NCBI GenBank assembly: GCA_035512495.1
Contig: DATKDW010000025.1
Coordinates: 51,791 to 115,790, forward strand
Length of the DNA stretch: 64,000 nt
Reading direction: 5' to 3'
Source: Acidimicrobiales bacterium
GTDB lineage: Bacteria > Actinomycetota > Acidimicrobiia > Acidimicrobiales > CADCSY01
Program-made: the position numbers and the translations under genes
Notes under the pieces: model-generated
Databases searched by the model: none
What the model was told of the DNA's origin: nothing
The model's input: only the letters and a program-made list of their open reading frames with translations
Shown here: piece after piece, positions 10,095 to 21,200 of the stretch
Layout: each line of letters starts with the position of its first letter
Position numbering within the stretch: the stretch's first letter is position 1

Positions 10095-10979
10095 TCACGG
10101 GAGAGCTCGTCCGGGAGAGCTTGGTTCGGCGGCGTTGGGGGATCGCTCGTCGAGCAGGAGCAGGTAGCCGTCCTCGACGGTCGGGGGGAGGAGGTCCGCT
10201 TGGTCCGGTGGCGAGCCGATGTGGCGGTGAGTGCCGTCCCCCATGCGCCAGGACAGCACCCCGCTCGGGTTGGCCTCTGGGGAGCGCCACACGCGCCCTT
10301 CGGCGACGCCGGCGAGGGCGGGCACGCCGCCGTCGAAGCGAACCTGACCATCGCTGAGGACCACGACCTGGTCGCAGAGGGCTTCGACGTCTTCGGTGAG
10401 GTGGGTGGCGAGGAGGACGACTCGATCGGCGGCGAGGCGGGACACGAGCCCGCGGAACCGCAGACGTTGCTCGGGGTCGAGGCCCGCGGTCGGCTCGTCC
10501 AGCACGAGGAGGTCGGGGTTGCCGAGGAGCGATTGGGCGAGGGCAACTCGCTGTCGCATCCCGCCCGAGAGCCGCCGCATCTTGCGGTGAGCGACGTCGG
10601 AGAGGTCGACGAGGTCGAGGACGCGGCGGACCTCGTCATGGCGGCTGCGCCGGTCGACGTGTTCCTTGAGGATGGCAATGTAGTCGACGTAGGCGAATGC
10701 GGTGAAGCTCGGGTGGTAGCCCGGCTCCTGGGGCACGTAGCCGAGGCGGCGACGTAGGTCCACCCGTTGGTTGGCATCGGCCGGGTCGAGTCCCTCGAAG
10801 TCGACGGTGCCCCGGTCGGCGGCAAGGGTGGTGGCGATGATGCGCAGCAGCGTCGTCTTTCCGGCGCCGTTGGGTCCGAGGAGGCCGCACACGCCGGCCC
10901 GAGCGGTGAAGGAGACGCCGTCGAGGGCGTCCGTTGTTCGGTACCGCTTCGTGAGCTCGGAGATGTTGAGCGAAGGCAT
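10095..10979 (-). CDS. ABC transporter ATP-binding protein
   Basis: A 294-residue ABC ATPase with Walker A GPNGAGKTT, Q-loop PQEPGYHPS, signature LSGGMRQRVALAQ, Walker B LLVLDEPTAGLDP and switch His in LLATHLTED. The ATG at 10977-10979 shares one base with the stop of the upstream anti-sigma-like gene. A C-terminal extension of about 70 residues after the ATPase core is Pro/Ser-rich at its end. It belongs to the five-gene operon 13965-10095; the two upstream membrane proteins and the anti-sigma-like protein are candidate partners for the transmembrane part. Confidence 0.93.
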   Translation of the reverse strand: MPSLNISELTKRYRTTDALDGVSFTARAGVCGLLGPNGAGKTTLLRIIATTLAADRGTVDFEGLDPADANQRVDLRRRLGYVPQEPGYHPSFTAFAYVDYIAILKEHVDRRSRHDEVRRVLDLVDLSDVAHRKMRRLSGGMRQRVALAQSLLGNPDLLVLDEPTAGLDPEQRLRFRGLVSRLAADRVVLLATHLTEDVEALCDQVVVLSDGQVRFDGGVPALAGVAEGRVWRSPEANPSGVLSWRMGDGTHRHIGSPPDQADLLPPTVEDGYLLLLDERSPNAAEPSSPGRALP

Positions 10980-11791
10980 CAGACCTCCCGATGGTCGAGG
11001 TGCGGAGCGCGGACGGTGACGACGGCACCAGCAACGACGGCGACGACGACGGCGAGGACCTGGGTGGATGGACCGAAGAGGGCAAGCCAGTCGCCGGCGA
11101 GGCGACCGGCAAGCGGCACCGCGACCAGCCACCCGGAGACGATCAGGCCAACTGCCGTCCATGGCGAGAGCCAGGTGCTGAGGGCGAGCGACGCTGCGGC
11201 CAGGGCCAGTGCAGGGAGAAGCCAGGCGACGGCGACCATGCCGGTCTCGAGGTAACCGAGGGTGCCGACCAGGCAGATCACGATCGACACGGTCGTGATC
11301 GCGATGGTGCGGATGAGGACGAGCCGCAGGCCCGACAGGGGCGCGGCGGCACCGACCTCATAGGCGGGGTCAGCGGCCGCGCCGAAGGATGCGCCGACAC
11401 CGACGGCCGGGACCACGGCGGCGAGTGCGACAAAGGCGGCGATGTTGGCTGACCGGTCGGCGTCGGCGAGGACGAGCCCGAAGGTGGCGCTGACGGCCGC
11501 TGCAAGCGTCGTGGCCAGCACCAGCCCAGGGGTGGCCGCGAGCAGGCGGCCGATGGAGCTGGGGATCCCCAGGTGGCCCAGAAGGCGCTCGATCACAGTC
11601 GGTGGGGCGGCGTCGATGTCGTCAACGATGTCGTGCCACAGGGCGTCGGTCGTCTGTGGATCGTCGAGGTCCCGCACCAGACGGCGGCATCGTTCGCAGG
11701 AGACCAGATGGGCGTCGACGGATCCCGCGGTGATCGCGTCGAGACCCCGGTCGCGGTAGGCGGTGAGCAGCTCGTCGGCGTGCCAGCTCAT
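10979..11791 (-). CDS. Zinc-finger anti-sigma-like membrane protein
   Basis: A 270-residue protein. Residues 1-50 carry a zf-HC2-like anti-sigma motif (HLVSCERCRRLV, H-x3-C-x2-C). After a short linker come about six hydrophobic segments. This fits a membrane-bound anti-sigma factor holding the ECF sigma encoded just upstream (22-31 bases away). The second ATG (11789-11791) is chosen since AGGG lies about nine bases before it; the first ATG (11800) is too close. The large membrane part is bigger than usual anti-sigma proteins, so it may also act as a transporter subunit. Confidence 0.8.
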   Translation of the reverse strand: MSWHADELLTAYRDRGLDAITAGSVDAHLVSCERCRRLVRDLDDPQTTDALWHDIVDDIDAAPPTVIERLLGHLGIPSSIGRLLAATPGLVLATTLAAAVSATFGLVLADADRSANIAAFVALAAVVPAVGVGASFGAAADPAYEVGAAAPLSGLRLVLIRTIAITTVSIVICLVGTLGYLETGMVAVAWLLPALALAAASLALSTWLSPWTAVGLIVSGWLVAVPLAGRLAGDWLALFGPSTQVLAVVVAVVAGAVVTVRAPHLDHREV

Positions 11792-11822
11792 TGGCAGCAT
11801 CCCTGGGTCGTCGGTTCGGTGG

Positions 11823-12362
11823 TCATGCCAGCTCCGCCCGCAGCTCGCGTCGGGCCCGCATCATCCGGGTCTTGACCGTTCCCCGGGGCACGCCGAGGAG
11901 ATGGGCGGCCTCAGCGGTGGTGAGGCCGTCGAGCACGGTTGCCTGGACGACCGCGCGCAGCTCGGGACTGAGCCGGCCGAGCGCGCCGGCGAGGTCGCCG
12001 TGCTCGACGCCGGCCAGCACCCGGTCCTCGGCCGACACCACCACCTCCGGCTCCCGCCGCAGTTCGAGGACGCGAGGCCGACGGCGGAGCTGGCCGATGA
12101 GGCGTCGGATGGCGATGCCCCACAGCCATGCAGGCACCGCGCCCGAACCGTCGTAGCGACCGGCGCCGCGCCACACGGCCACGAAGGTGTCCTGGAGCGC
12201 ATCCTGGACGACGCCGTCGTCGGCGCACCGGTTCCGCAACCGCGCCGCCAGCCACGACACGTGCCGGTCGTAGAGCTCGCGCATGGCGTCGCGGCTGGCC
12301 TCGATGGCGATGCCCTCCAGCAGCTCGGCATCGGTGCACTGCGACCATCGCTGCCGGCTCAT
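11823..12362 (-). CDS. RNA polymerase sigma factor, ECF family
   Basis: A 179-residue ECF sigma factor. Region 2 has LYDRHVSWLAARLRNRC and DALQDTFVAVWRGAG; region 4 has LSPELRAVVQATVLDGLTTAEAAHLLGV followed by GTVKTRMMRARREL. It would redirect RNA polymerase, probably to its own operon. Its ATG overlaps the stop of the upstream membrane gene as ATGA, and the anti-sigma-like gene follows. Confidence 0.95.
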   Translation of the reverse strand: MSRQRWSQCTDAELLEGIAIEASRDAMRELYDRHVSWLAARLRNRCADDGVVQDALQDTFVAVWRGAGRYDGSGAVPAWLWGIAIRRLIGQLRRRPRVLELRREPEVVVSAEDRVLAGVEHGDLAGALGRLSPELRAVVQATVLDGLTTAEAAHLLGVPRGTVKTRMMRARRELRAELA

Positions 12363-13003
12363 CGGCGCACCACGCTGAGGTGGCGAGTCGGGTCGGTGGA
12401 AACGAGGAGGTACACCGCGGCGGCCAGAACCAGCAGCGAGGCCCACCATCGGGCTGTCCCCGGATCGGCGCCCGGGAGCAGCCGCGCCCACGACCCACCG
12501 ATCAACTCGACACCCAGGTGGACCAAGACGAGAGCAGGAGCGGCTGATCGCAGCCCGGTGCCCGGCCCCCAGCGCCGCACCGAGTGGCCAGCAACCGCCA
12601 GCGCGACGAGGACGTACGTGCCGAACTGCAGGAACAGCGTGTCGAGCTCCATGGTCGAGAACACCATCGTCGCCGAGGAGCTCCCGTCGGATACCACAGC
12701 CACACCGATCACCCAGGCGAGTCCAGCCGCAGCGGCGGTGGTGGTTGCCACGGCCCGGATCGTCCAGCGGACCCGGCGCCCGATCGGCGCCGATGCGGCC
12801 AGCGACTCGGTCGGGTCATCGACTGCCAATGCCACAATCGCGGCCAGCACCAGACCCGTCATCACCACCCACGACCGCAACCGATCGGGCGGGCCGGAGG
12901 CACCCAGCACGACGATGGCTCCCCCGGTCGTCGCAGTCGCGACGGCGGGTAGCGGGACGAGGCGCAGCCCGCCGAGCCAGGCTGCTCGGTGGCTGGCTGT
13001 CAT
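12359..13003 (-). CDS. Integral membrane protein of the sigma/ABC operon
   Basis: A 214-residue hydrophobic protein with about six predicted membrane segments (for example LRLVPLPAVATATTGGAIVV, VMTGLVLAAIVALAV, SLLVLAAAVYLLV). No family is recognised. The start ATG (13001-13003) shares one base with the stop of the upstream gene and its own stop overlaps the sigma factor ATG. Its placement suggests a transporter or signalling membrane subunit working with the ABC ATPase encoded at the operon end. Confidence 0.8.
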   Translation of the reverse strand: MTASHRAAWLGGLRLVPLPAVATATTGGAIVVLGASGPPDRLRSWVVMTGLVLAAIVALAVDDPTESLAASAPIGRRVRWTIRAVATTTAAAAGLAWVIGVAVVSDGSSSATMVFSTMELDTLFLQFGTYVLVALAVAGHSVRRWGPGTGLRSAAPALVLVHLGVELIGGSWARLLPGADPGTARWWASLLVLAAAVYLLVSTDPTRHLSVVRR

Positions 13004-13965
13004 CACGGCAGGTTCCCCACTGCGGTGGTGATCTGGAGGACGCCGCCGGTGGCGGCGACAGCCAGCCCTGCGAGGCAGGCGATCCGCACGGCCCAGTCTC
13101 GGCGCACCGAGCCGACGAGGGCGGCAGCCATGGCGCTGGTGAGGCCGATGAGGTACACGAAGTGCCAGCCCAGCGCGGTGGTGTCGAAGCCCTGCACAAC
13201 AGGAATCGTGCTGCCGTCGTCGCCCACGGTGACCGAGCCGACGTGCTGGCTGGCGTCGGCGAAGGGCAGGAACCACCGAGCGTCGGGGTCGAGACTGGCC
13301 CAGGAGACCAGCACCACTTGGGCCAGCACAGCGGGGATCATCACCACGATCAGCCAGCGGGTCGGGATCCAACGGCCGAGCAGCAGCCCGAGCACACCGG
13401 CGACGAGCACGGCGGCCGGCCCCTGTGCCAGCTCGACCAGGCTCGGCGCGACGTCGGTGGCGGGGAACTCGAAACCCAGCGGGTACTCGACCGACCTCGC
13501 CCCGGGGTTGGGCTCGAGCGCGATCGGCAACCCGCTCCACGCCCGTGTCCCAACCCACACCGCGGCGACGGCCACCGCCGTCAAAGCGGCCAGCGACCCG
13601 AACGCCGCGATCTGTGCCCCCGACCGTTGATCACGCGTCGCCGGCATCGAGTCGTACAGCTCGTCGGTGCCGTCGTGACGACTCCGGGAGGCGACCAACA
13701 CGCCGACGATGGGTACTCCGGTCGCGAAGACGAACACCGGCAGCCCGGTGAGGATCCGGTACCAGACGAACGTCTGGGTGTTCACGTCGAGGTGGAGCAT
13801 CAGGGCGAAGAAGGTCCCGAGGGCGACGAAAAGGGCCGTGACCGGGTGGCGCAGCACGAGCCGGGTCTCGGCCCAAGCCAGGGCCCAACACGTCGGAGCG
13901 CCCCACCCGGCCCAGCGCCCGACGCGCCCCACGCCGGGCTCGTGCTCGACGACCACACCGTCCAT
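13003..13965 (-). CDS. Integral membrane protein, probable ABC permease-like
   Basis: A 320-residue membrane protein, first gene of the operon, with about eight hydrophobic segments; a periplasm-side loop (TRAWSGLPIALEPNPGARS) sits between segments. The beginning (WALAWAETRLVLRHPVTALFVALG) resembles type-2 ABC exporter permeases, consistent with the downstream ATPase. The ATG at 13963-13965 is preceded by GAGG; a GTG at 14037 would add 24 residues. It is divergent from bioA. Confidence 0.75.
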   Translation of the reverse strand: MDGVVVEHEPGVGRVGRWAGWGAPTCWALAWAETRLVLRHPVTALFVALGTFFALMLHLDVNTQTFVWYRILTGLPVFVFATGVPIVGVLVASRSRHDGTDELYDSMPATRDQRSGAQIAAFGSLAALTAVAVAAVWVGTRAWSGLPIALEPNPGARSVEYPLGFEFPATDVAPSLVELAQGPAAVLVAGVLGLLLGRWIPTRWLIVVMIPAVLAQVVLVSWASLDPDARWFLPFADASQHVGSVTVGDDGSTIPVVQGFDTTALGWHFVYLIGLTSAMAAALVGSVRRDWAVRIACLAGLAVAATGGVLQITTAVGNLP

Positions 13966-14102
13966 GATCCTCTGTCGCGACGAGGACGCCGAACGGTTCA
14001 CGAACCCACTCTCGCGCCAGCGCTCCTCACTGCCCACGGCACGCTGTACAAGCCGAGGTCGCGGCCGCAGGCTCGTGCTGAACCCGGGGGCATACTGAGC
14101 CG

Positions 14103-15404
14103 ATGGCTGAAGGGACCGACCCCAACGACCTCGTCGCGCGGGATCGGGCGGTGGTCTGGCACCCCTATGCGCCCGTGCCCGTGGGGCTGCCGCCCGTCGT
14201 GGTCGCCAGCGCCCTAGGAACCCGGCTGCGCCTGGCCGACGGCCGGGAGGTCGTCGACGGCATGTCGTCGTGGTGGGCCGCCATCCACGGCTACCGCCAC
14301 CCTGTCCTCGACGCCGCCGTCACCGACCAGCTCGCCGAGATGGCCCACGTGATGTTCGGCGGGATCACCCACCGCCCGGCGGTGGAGCTGTCCGAGCTGC
14401 TGGTCGAGATCACGCCTGGGGGTCTCTCGCACGTCTTTCTCTGCGACTCGGGGTCCGTGTCGGTCGAGGTCGCCATCAAGATGGCCCTCCAACACTGGCT
14501 CGGCCGCGGCTGCCCCGAGCGGCACCGCCTCCTCACCGTTCGCTCGGGCTACCACGGCGACACGCTGGGCGCCATGGCCGTGTGCGACCCAGAGACGGGC
14601 ATGCACCACATGTTCTCGTCGGTGCTCCAGCAGCACCTCTTCGCCCCGGCACCCACCCCCGGCTTCGACGAGCCGTTCCACGACGACCACCTCCGGGAGA
14701 TCGCCAACCTCCTCGCCGCCCACCGCGACGAAGTGGCGGCGGTCATCCTCGAGCCCGTGGTCCAGGGAGCGGGCGGGATGCGCTTCTACTCGCCGGCATA
14801 CCTCGCGGGCGTCCGGGCGCTGTGCGACGAGCACGACGTGCTGCTCATCGCCGATGAGATCGCCACCGGGTTCGGCCGCACCGGCGAGCTCTTCGGCTGT
14901 GACCACGCCGGGGTGAGCCCCGACATCATGTGCGTGGGCAAGGCCATGACCGGCGGGTACCTCTCCATGGCCGCGACCCTCTGCACGACCGAGGTCGCCA
15001 CGTGGGTCAGCCGGGCCGAGGCCGGCGCCCTGATGCACGGCCCCACCTACATGGGCAACCCACTCGGCTGCGCGGTCGCGCTTGCCTCGATCCGCCTCCT
15101 CCTGGACCAGCCCTGGCAGGACCGGGTGGCCGCCATCGGCACCGGTCTCCGAACGGGCCTGGCCCCAGCCGCCGAGCTCCCCGGCGTGGCCGACGTCCGG
15201 GTCCTCGGAGCGATCGGAGTGGTCGAGACCACCGAGGCGCTGCCCATGGACGCCATGCAGGAGGTGTTCCTCGAGCACGGGGTGTGGCTGCGACCCTTCG
15301 GCCGCCTCATCTACACCATGCCGCCCTACGTGACCACCGATGACGACGTCAGCCGCATCGCCGGCGCCATGGTCGCCGCGGTGGAGCGGGTGAAGGCGAC
15401 CTGA
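14103..15404 (+). CDS. bioA: Adenosylmethionine-8-amino-7-oxononanoate aminotransferase
   Basis: A 433-residue class III PLP aminotransferase of biotin synthesis, converting KAPA to DAPA with SAM as amino donor. Hallmarks: WHPYAP near the N-terminus, [13 protein letters not shown] (BioA-specific substrate region), [25 protein letters not shown] and the PLP lysine in CVGKAMTGG (Lys280). Length is typical. It starts with ATG and is convergent with bioB, with only 23 bases between the stops. Confidence 0.97.
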   Translation: MAEGTDPNDLVARDRAVVWHPYAPVPVGLPPVVVASALGTRLRLADGREVVDGMSSWWAAIHGYRHPVLDAAVTDQLAEMAHVMFGGITHRPAVELSELLVEITPGGLSHVFLCDSGSVSVEVAIKMALQHWLGRGCPERHRLLTVRSGYHGDTLGAMAVCDPETGMHHMFSSVLQQHLFAPAPTPGFDEPFHDDHLREIANLLAAHRDEVAAVILEPVVQGAGGMRFYSPAYLAGVRALCDEHDVLLIADEIATGFGRTGELFGCDHAGVSPDIMCVGKAMTGGYLSMAATLCTTEVATWVSRAEAGALMHGPTYMGNPLGCAVALASIRLLLDQPWQDRVAAIGTGLRTGLAPAAELPGVADVRVLGAIGVVETTEALPMDAMQEVFLEHGVWLRPFGRLIYTMPPYVTTDDDVSRIAGAMVAAVERVKAT

Positions 15405-15427
15405 GGCCGGCCGGAGGGACCGGCGGT

Positions 15428-16381
15428 TCAGGCGCCGGCTGCCACCTCGGTGTCGAGGCGGTCGAGCAGCCCCCGGTCGTGTTCGTCACCGGGGTTGGCG
15501 GTGGTCAGCAGCCGGTCGCCCAGGAAGATGCTGCTGGCACCGGCGTGGAGGCACAGAGCCTGGAGCTCGTCGGACATCTGCGACCGCCCCGCCGAGAGGC
15601 GGACCACCGAGGCCGGCATCATGAGCCGGGCGGCAGCGATGGTACGCACGAGCTCGAGGGGGTCGAGCTCCTCGGTGCCGAACAGCGGCGTGCCCGGCAC
15701 CTGCACGAGCAGGTTGATGGGCACGCTCTCCGGGTGCGGGTCGAGCCGGGCCAGCTCGACGAGGAGCCCGGCCCGGTCGCGCCGGCTCTCGCCCATGCCG
15801 ACGATCCCGCCGCAGCAGAGCTTCACGCCGGCATCGCGCACGTTGGCCAGGGTGTCGAGGCGGTCGCCGTAGGTACGGGTGGTGATGACCTCCCCGTAGA
15901 ACTCCGGCGAGGTGTCGAGGTTGTGGTTGTAGAAGTCGAGCCCGGCGCCGGCCAGCTCGTGGGCCTGGGCAGGCGTGAGCATCCCGAGGGTGACACAGGT
16001 CTCCATGCCGAGGTCTCCCACCGCGGTGACCGCCCTGGCCACCTCGGTGACCTGACGGTCGTTGGGCGAGCGCCAGGCGGCACCCATGCAGAAGCGGGTG
16101 GCCCCGCTGGCCTGGGCCCGGCGGGCGGACGCCAGGATCTCCTCGATGGGCATGAGGCGCTCGGGCTCGAGGCCGGTGTTCCACTTGGCCGACTGCGGGC
16201 AATAGGAGCAGTCCTCCGGACAGGCCCCGGTCTTGACCGAGAGCAGGATGGCCGCCTCGACCACGTGGGGGTCGAAGCGCTCGCGGTGGACGGACTGGGC
16301 GTCGAACACCAGGTCGTGGAAAGGGCGGGCCAGCAACGCCTCGGCCTCGTCGACGGTCCAGTCGTGGCGCTCCGGGCTCAT
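15428..16381 (-). CDS. bioB: Biotin synthase (radical SAM)
   Basis: A 317-residue radical-SAM sulphur insertase that turns dethiobiotin into biotin. The cluster motif is CPEDCSYC (Cys54, Cys58, Cys61). Other family marks are [31 protein letters not shown] and LSAGRSQM, which supply ligands and the Arg of the 2Fe-2S site. It is transcribed opposite to the other bio genes, divergent from bioF with 93 bases between starts. No recognisable BirA/BioQ operator was seen in that gap. Confidence 0.97.
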   Translation of the reverse strand: MSPERHDWTVDEAEALLARPFHDLVFDAQSVHRERFDPHVVEAAILLSVKTGACPEDCSYCPQSAKWNTGLEPERLMPIEEILASARRAQASGATRFCMGAAWRSPNDRQVTEVARAVTAVGDLGMETCVTLGMLTPAQAHELAGAGLDFYNHNLDTSPEFYGEVITTRTYGDRLDTLANVRDAGVKLCCGGIVGMGESRRDRAGLLVELARLDPHPESVPINLLVQVPGTPLFGTEELDPLELVRTIAAARLMMPASVVRLSAGRSQMSDELQALCLHAGASSIFLGDRLLTTANPGDEHDRGLLDRLDTEVAAGA

Positions 16382-16474
16382 GCTGCAGAGATTGGCCGGT
16401 CTACCGCCGCAGCCACAAACTGGCCCGGGGCCGCGAGTGGCCCGGCTCGGGGTCGGCTGCCATCGTTGGTCGCC

Positions 16475-17584
16475 ATGACCTGGGAGAGCTGGATCGAATC
16501 ACAGCTCGACGACATCCGTGCCGCCGGCCAGTGGCGGCGGACGCGCAGCTTCGACGCCCATGGTCCCGAGGGCCGCCTCGAGGGCGAGGACGTCGTGTCG
16601 TTCGCCTCGAACGACTACCTCGGCCTTGCCACCCACCCGTCGGTCGTGGCCGCCGCGTCGGCCGCCGCCGAGCGGTGGGGCACCGGCTCGACGGCGTCAC
16701 GCCTCATCGTCGGGACCCGCCCCGGCCACTGCGAGCTCGAGGAGGAGATCGCCGACTGGAAGGCCACGCCGGCAGCGGTGGTCTTCTCCAGCGGCTACAG
16801 CGCCAACCTCGGGGTGCTGGGTGCCCTCGGGGGACCCCACGTCACCGTGTGCAGCGACGAGCTCAACCACGCCTCAATCATCGACGGGTGCCGCCTGAGC
16901 CGCTCGGCGGTGGCGGTCTACCGCCACGGCGACGTCGATCACCTCGAGAAGCTGCTGGTGGCCGCGCCCGGCCGCCGCGTCGTGGTCACCGACACGGTGT
17001 TCTCCATGGACGGCGACGTTGCGCCGCTGCCCGCCCTCCGGGAGGTCTGCGCCCGCCACGACGCCCTGCTCGTCATCGACGAGGCCCACGCCGTGCTCGG
17101 ACCAGACCTCCCCGACGACGGGGACGGGCCGGTGACGGTGCGGGTGGGCACCCTGTCGAAGGCGCTCGGCTCGGTCGGCGGCTGGGTAGCCAGCTCGACA
17201 CCGATGATCGACCTGCTGGTGAACCGGGCTCGGTCGTTCATCTTCACCACCGCCCTGACCCCGCCCGACACCGCGGCCGCCCTGGCGGCGCTGCGGATCG
17301 TGCGCTCGGCCGAAGGCGACGCCCTCGTGGCCAGGCTGCGGGAGGTCACCGACCGCGTGCGGGACGGTCACCCGTCGCCCATCGTCCCGATCCTCCTCGG
17401 GGACGAGGATCGGGCGGTCGAGGCCGCCGATGCCCTCCTCGAGCTCGGCCTCCTGGTGCCGGCGATCCGTCCCCCCACGGTCCCCCCGGGCACGTCGAGG
17501 CTGCGGATCGCCATGTCGGCCGCCCACTCCGACGACATGGTCGAGCGGCTGCTCGACGGGCTCGGCCGGATCGGGGTCCGATGA
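16475..17584 (+). CDS. bioF: 8-amino-7-oxononanoate synthase
   Basis: A 369-residue PLP enzyme condensing pimeloyl-thioester with alanine. Marks: [72 protein letters not shown] and the PLP lysine in [12 protein letters not shown] (Lys229). The ATG at 16475 begins the conserved region. The stop overlaps the bioD start by four bases (ATGA). Confidence 0.96.
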   Translation: MTWESWIESQLDDIRAAGQWRRTRSFDAHGPEGRLEGEDVVSFASNDYLGLATHPSVVAAASAAAERWGTGSTASRLIVGTRPGHCELEEEIADWKATPAAVVFSSGYSANLGVLGALGGPHVTVCSDELNHASIIDGCRLSRSAVAVYRHGDVDHLEKLLVAAPGRRVVVTDTVFSMDGDVAPLPALREVCARHDALLVIDEAHAVLGPDLPDDGDGPVTVRVGTLSKALGSVGGWVASSTPMIDLLVNRARSFIFTTALTPPDTAAALAALRIVRSAEGDALVARLREVTDRVRDGHPSPIVPILLGDEDRAVEAADALLELGLLVPAIRPPTVPPGTSRLRIAMSAAHSDDMVERLLDGLGRIGVR

Positions 17585-18228
17585 CCTCGCCGAAGCGGCC
17601 CTCCTCCCTCGTCGTGGTCGTCGGCACCGCCACAGAGATCGGCAAGACCTGGGCCACCTGCCGCATCGCCCAGTCGGCCCGGGCCCGCGGGGTCCGCCTC
17701 GCCGCCCGCAAGCCGGCCCAGTCCTTCGAGGCCACCGCGTCCGGAGCGCCCCTCGAGCCCACCGACGCCGACCTGCTGGGCGACGCCACCCTCGAGGCCC
17801 CCACCGACGTGTGCCCCGCCCACCGCTGGTACCCGGTGGCGATGGCCCCGCCGATGGCGGCCGAGGTCCTCGACCGGGCGCCGATCCTCCTCGACGAGCT
17901 CGTCGACGAGCTGTGGTGGCCCGGCGACGCCGAGGTCGGCGTGGTCGAGACCGCCGGCGGGGTCCGGTCGCCACTCGCCCACGACGCCGACAGTGCCCAG
18001 CTGACCCACCGCCTTGACCCCGACTTGGTGCTGCTGGTCGCCGACGCCGCCCTCGGCACCATCAACAGCACCCGTCTCTCCACCGAGGCCCTGCGGCCGC
18101 TGCGGACCGTGGTCCTCCTCAACCGCTACGACGCCGGCAACGACCTGCACCGGCGCAACCGCCAGTGGCTTCAGGAGCGCGACGGCCTCGAGGTCGTCGT
18201 CGACCCCACCGAGGTCCCGCTCCGGTAG
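17581..18228 (+). CDS. bioD: Dethiobiotin synthetase
   Basis: A 215-residue P-loop protein that closes the ureido ring of DAPA using CO2 and ATP. The Walker A motif is GTATEIGKTW (usual GTDTxVGKT), followed by ARKPAQSF and the acidic VVETAGGVRSPL loop (usually E-G-A-G-G). The replacement of Gly by Thr in that loop and of the first Asp by Ala are mild deviations. It is translationally coupled to bioF. Confidence 0.9.
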   Translation: MTSPKRPSSLVVVVGTATEIGKTWATCRIAQSARARGVRLAARKPAQSFEATASGAPLEPTDADLLGDATLEAPTDVCPAHRWYPVAMAPPMAAEVLDRAPILLDELVDELWWPGDAEVGVVETAGGVRSPLAHDADSAQLTHRLDPDLVLLVADAALGTINSTRLSTEALRPLRTVVLLNRYDAGNDLHRRNRQWLQERDGLEVVVDPTEVPLR

Positions 18229-18246
18229 CAGGAGGGTCGAGCCGTC

Positions 18247-21200
18247 CTACCAGGCGTCGATCCAGGGGACCTTCTTGTCCGTGCGCGGGGGCGCGGGCGG
18301 CAGCGAGCGCAGCCCGGCCAGGACCCAGCGCCGAGTGTCGGCTGGGTCGATCACGTCGTCGAGGGCGGTGCCCTCGGCCCGCACGAGGGCCTTGCCGGCG
18401 GCGTAGGCCCGAGCGACCATCTCGTCGAAGCGCGCCCGTCGCTCGACCGGGTCCTCGATGGCGGCCAGCTCGTTGCGGTAGCCGAGCTTGACCGACCCTT
18501 CGAGGCCCATGCCCCCGAACTCCCCGGTGGGCCAGGCGACGGTGAACATGGCCGCCTGGTAGCTCCCGCCCGTCATGGCGATGGCGCCAAGGCCGTAGCT
18601 CTTGCGCAGGACCACCGAGAAGATCGGCACGGTGAGGTTTGCGCCGATGACGAAGAGCCGGGCGCAGTGCCGGATGAGCCCCGTCGTCTCCGCCTCGGGT
18701 CCGACCATGTTCCCCGGCGTGTCCTGCAGGGAGAGCACGGGGATGTCGAACGCCTCGCACAGCTGCAGGAAGCGGGCCGCCTTGTCGGAGGCGTCGGAGT
18801 CGATGGCGCCGCCGAGGTGCTGGGGGTTGTTGGCGAAGACCCCCACGGGCCTGCCCTCGACGCGGATGAGCGCGGTGACCATCGCCCGCCCGAACTCGGG
18901 CCGGAGCTCGAGCACCGAGGCGGTGTCAGCGATCAGCTCGATCACCCTCCGGACGTCGTAGACGCGGAGGCGGTCCTCGGGGATCGCTCGCCGGAGCAGG
19001 CGCTGGTCCTCGCACGCCCACTCGTCGACCGGGCCCTGGAAGTACGACAGGTACCGCTTGGCGACGGCGACCGCCTCGGCCTCGTCCTCGACGAGCACGT
19101 CGATCACGCCGTTTCGCTGCATCACGTCGACGGGGCCGATCTCCTCGGGACGGAACACCCCGAGGCCACCGCCCTCCACCATGGCGGGTCCACCCATGCC
19201 GAGGGCCGAGTCGCGGGTGGCGATGATGACGTCGCAGCACCCGAGGATGGCGGCGTTGCCGGCGAAGCAGCGCCCCGAGGTGACACCCACCAGCGGCACC
19301 GCCCCGCTGAGGCGACCCCAGTACTCGAAGCCGCGGACGAAGCCACCCCCTTCGGTGTCACCCGGGCGGCCGCCCCCGCCTTCGGTGAAGAACACGGTGG
19401 GGAGCCGCCAGCGCAGCGCCAGCTCCGACAACCGATCGAGCTTCTCGTGGTTGTGGGCGCCCTGGGTCCCGGCGAGCACTGTGTAGTCGTAGGAGAGCAC
19501 TGCGCAGCGGGCGCGATCCTCACCGAACAGCTCGCCGTTGACCTGGCCGAGGCCCATCACCAGGCCGTCGGCGGGCGTCTGGTCGATCAGCTCCTCGATG
19601 GTGTTGCGCCGGCGCCGGGCCGCCACGGTGAGGGGCCCGTACTCGGTGAACGTGCCCGGGTCGAGGAGGTCGTCGATGTTCTGCCGCGCCGTGCGCTGGC
19701 CGCTCCGGCGGCGACGAGCGACGGCGTCGGGCCGCGACTCGTCGAGCGCCCGCTGGTGACGGTCGATCACCTCGACCAGGTCGGGGCGGATCTCGTTGAG
19801 GTCGACCTCCTCCTCCTCGACCTGCCCCTCGGCCGCGTCGACCTCGGCCTCCTCCAGGAAGGCGAGCGGATGGCCCTCGAGGACAGCGTCGCCGGCGCTC
19901 ACCGCCAGGGCCCGCACGACCCCGCTGCACGGCGCACCGACCACGTGCTGCATCTTCATGGCCTCCATGACCAGGAGCTGCTGGCCAGCGCCGACGGGGT
20001 CGCCGACCGCCACCGAGACCTCGATCACGGTGCCCTGGATCGGCGCCGGGACCGGGCGGGTCCCGTCGGGGCCCTCGATGTCGTCCCCCCGGTTGCCCGA
20101 CGCCGCGGCCCGGCCGTGGTCCAGCACCGCGAGGGGGTCGACGGCGTCGACCACGGCGCCGGCAAGCGACGGGCTCCCCGTGCCGACAGCCTCAACGTGG
20201 CGTCGCGGCTGGTCGGTGGCTCCCACCAGGTCGTCGAGGTGGTCGTCGATGAAGCCGGTGTGCACCTCGCCTGCGAGCACCAGGGGGTGACCGAGGAGGG
20301 CCCGGAGGAACGACACGTTGGTGGACGCCCCCTCGATCCGCAGCTCGGACAGGGCCCGCTCGGCCTTGGCCATGGCGGCGGCGCGGTCGCCAACGGGGGT
20401 GTGGACGATGACCTTGGCGAGGAGGGAGTCGTAGCGGGCGCTGGTCCGGTAGCCGGCGTAGCCGAAACCGTCGACCCGCACCCCCGGGCCCGAGGGGAGC
20501 TCGTGGACCGAGAGCAGCCCCCCGGACGGGCGCACCGAGCCGTCCGTTCCCATGGTCTCGAGGTTGACCCGGGCCTGAACGGCCGTGCCCCGGGGCGTGG
20601 GCACGTCGCTCTGGGCCAAGCCCACGCCGGCGAGGGTCCGGCCCGCGGCCAGGTCGAGCTGGAGGCGGACGAGGTCGAGGCCGAGGACCTCCTCGGTCAC
20701 GGTGTGCTCCACCTGCAGGCGTGCGTTGGCCTCGATGAAGATCGCCAGCGAGTCGTCGCCACCGTCGGCGTCGACCAGGAACTCGACGGTGGCCAGGTTG
20801 CGGAGGCGTGCCGCTCGGCCGAGGGTGACGGCGGCGTCGAGGAGCCGCTGGCGGACGGCCGCCGGCAGGGAGGCGGCGGGCGCCACCTCCACCACCTTCT
20901 GGCGCTGCCGCTGCAGGCTGCACTCGCGGTCCCACAGGTGGACGACGTGGTCGCCGTCGCCGGCGAGCTGCACCTCGACGTGGCGAGCCCTGGCCACCAG
21001 CTGCTCGACGTAGAGCGAGGGGTCGCCGAACGCCGCCGCCGCCTCCGACGCACACCGCTCGAAGGCCGCCTCGAGCTCCGGCGCCGAGGTCGCCGGACGG
21101 GTGCCGCGACCGCCGCCACCCGACACCGCCTTGATCATCACCGCCCCACCAGGTCCCAGGCTCTCCAGGAAGGCGAGGGCGTCGTCGAGGCTGGTCGGCC

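Noticed and set aside
15406..15424. Small GCCGG/CCGGC hairpin between bioA and bioB stops
   Set aside because: Only five base pairs with a nine-base loop; such pairs are frequent by chance in this composition.
16382..16474. Biotin-responsive operator between bioB and bioF
   Set aside because: No BirA, BioQ or BioR-like symmetric site could be found in the 93-base gap.
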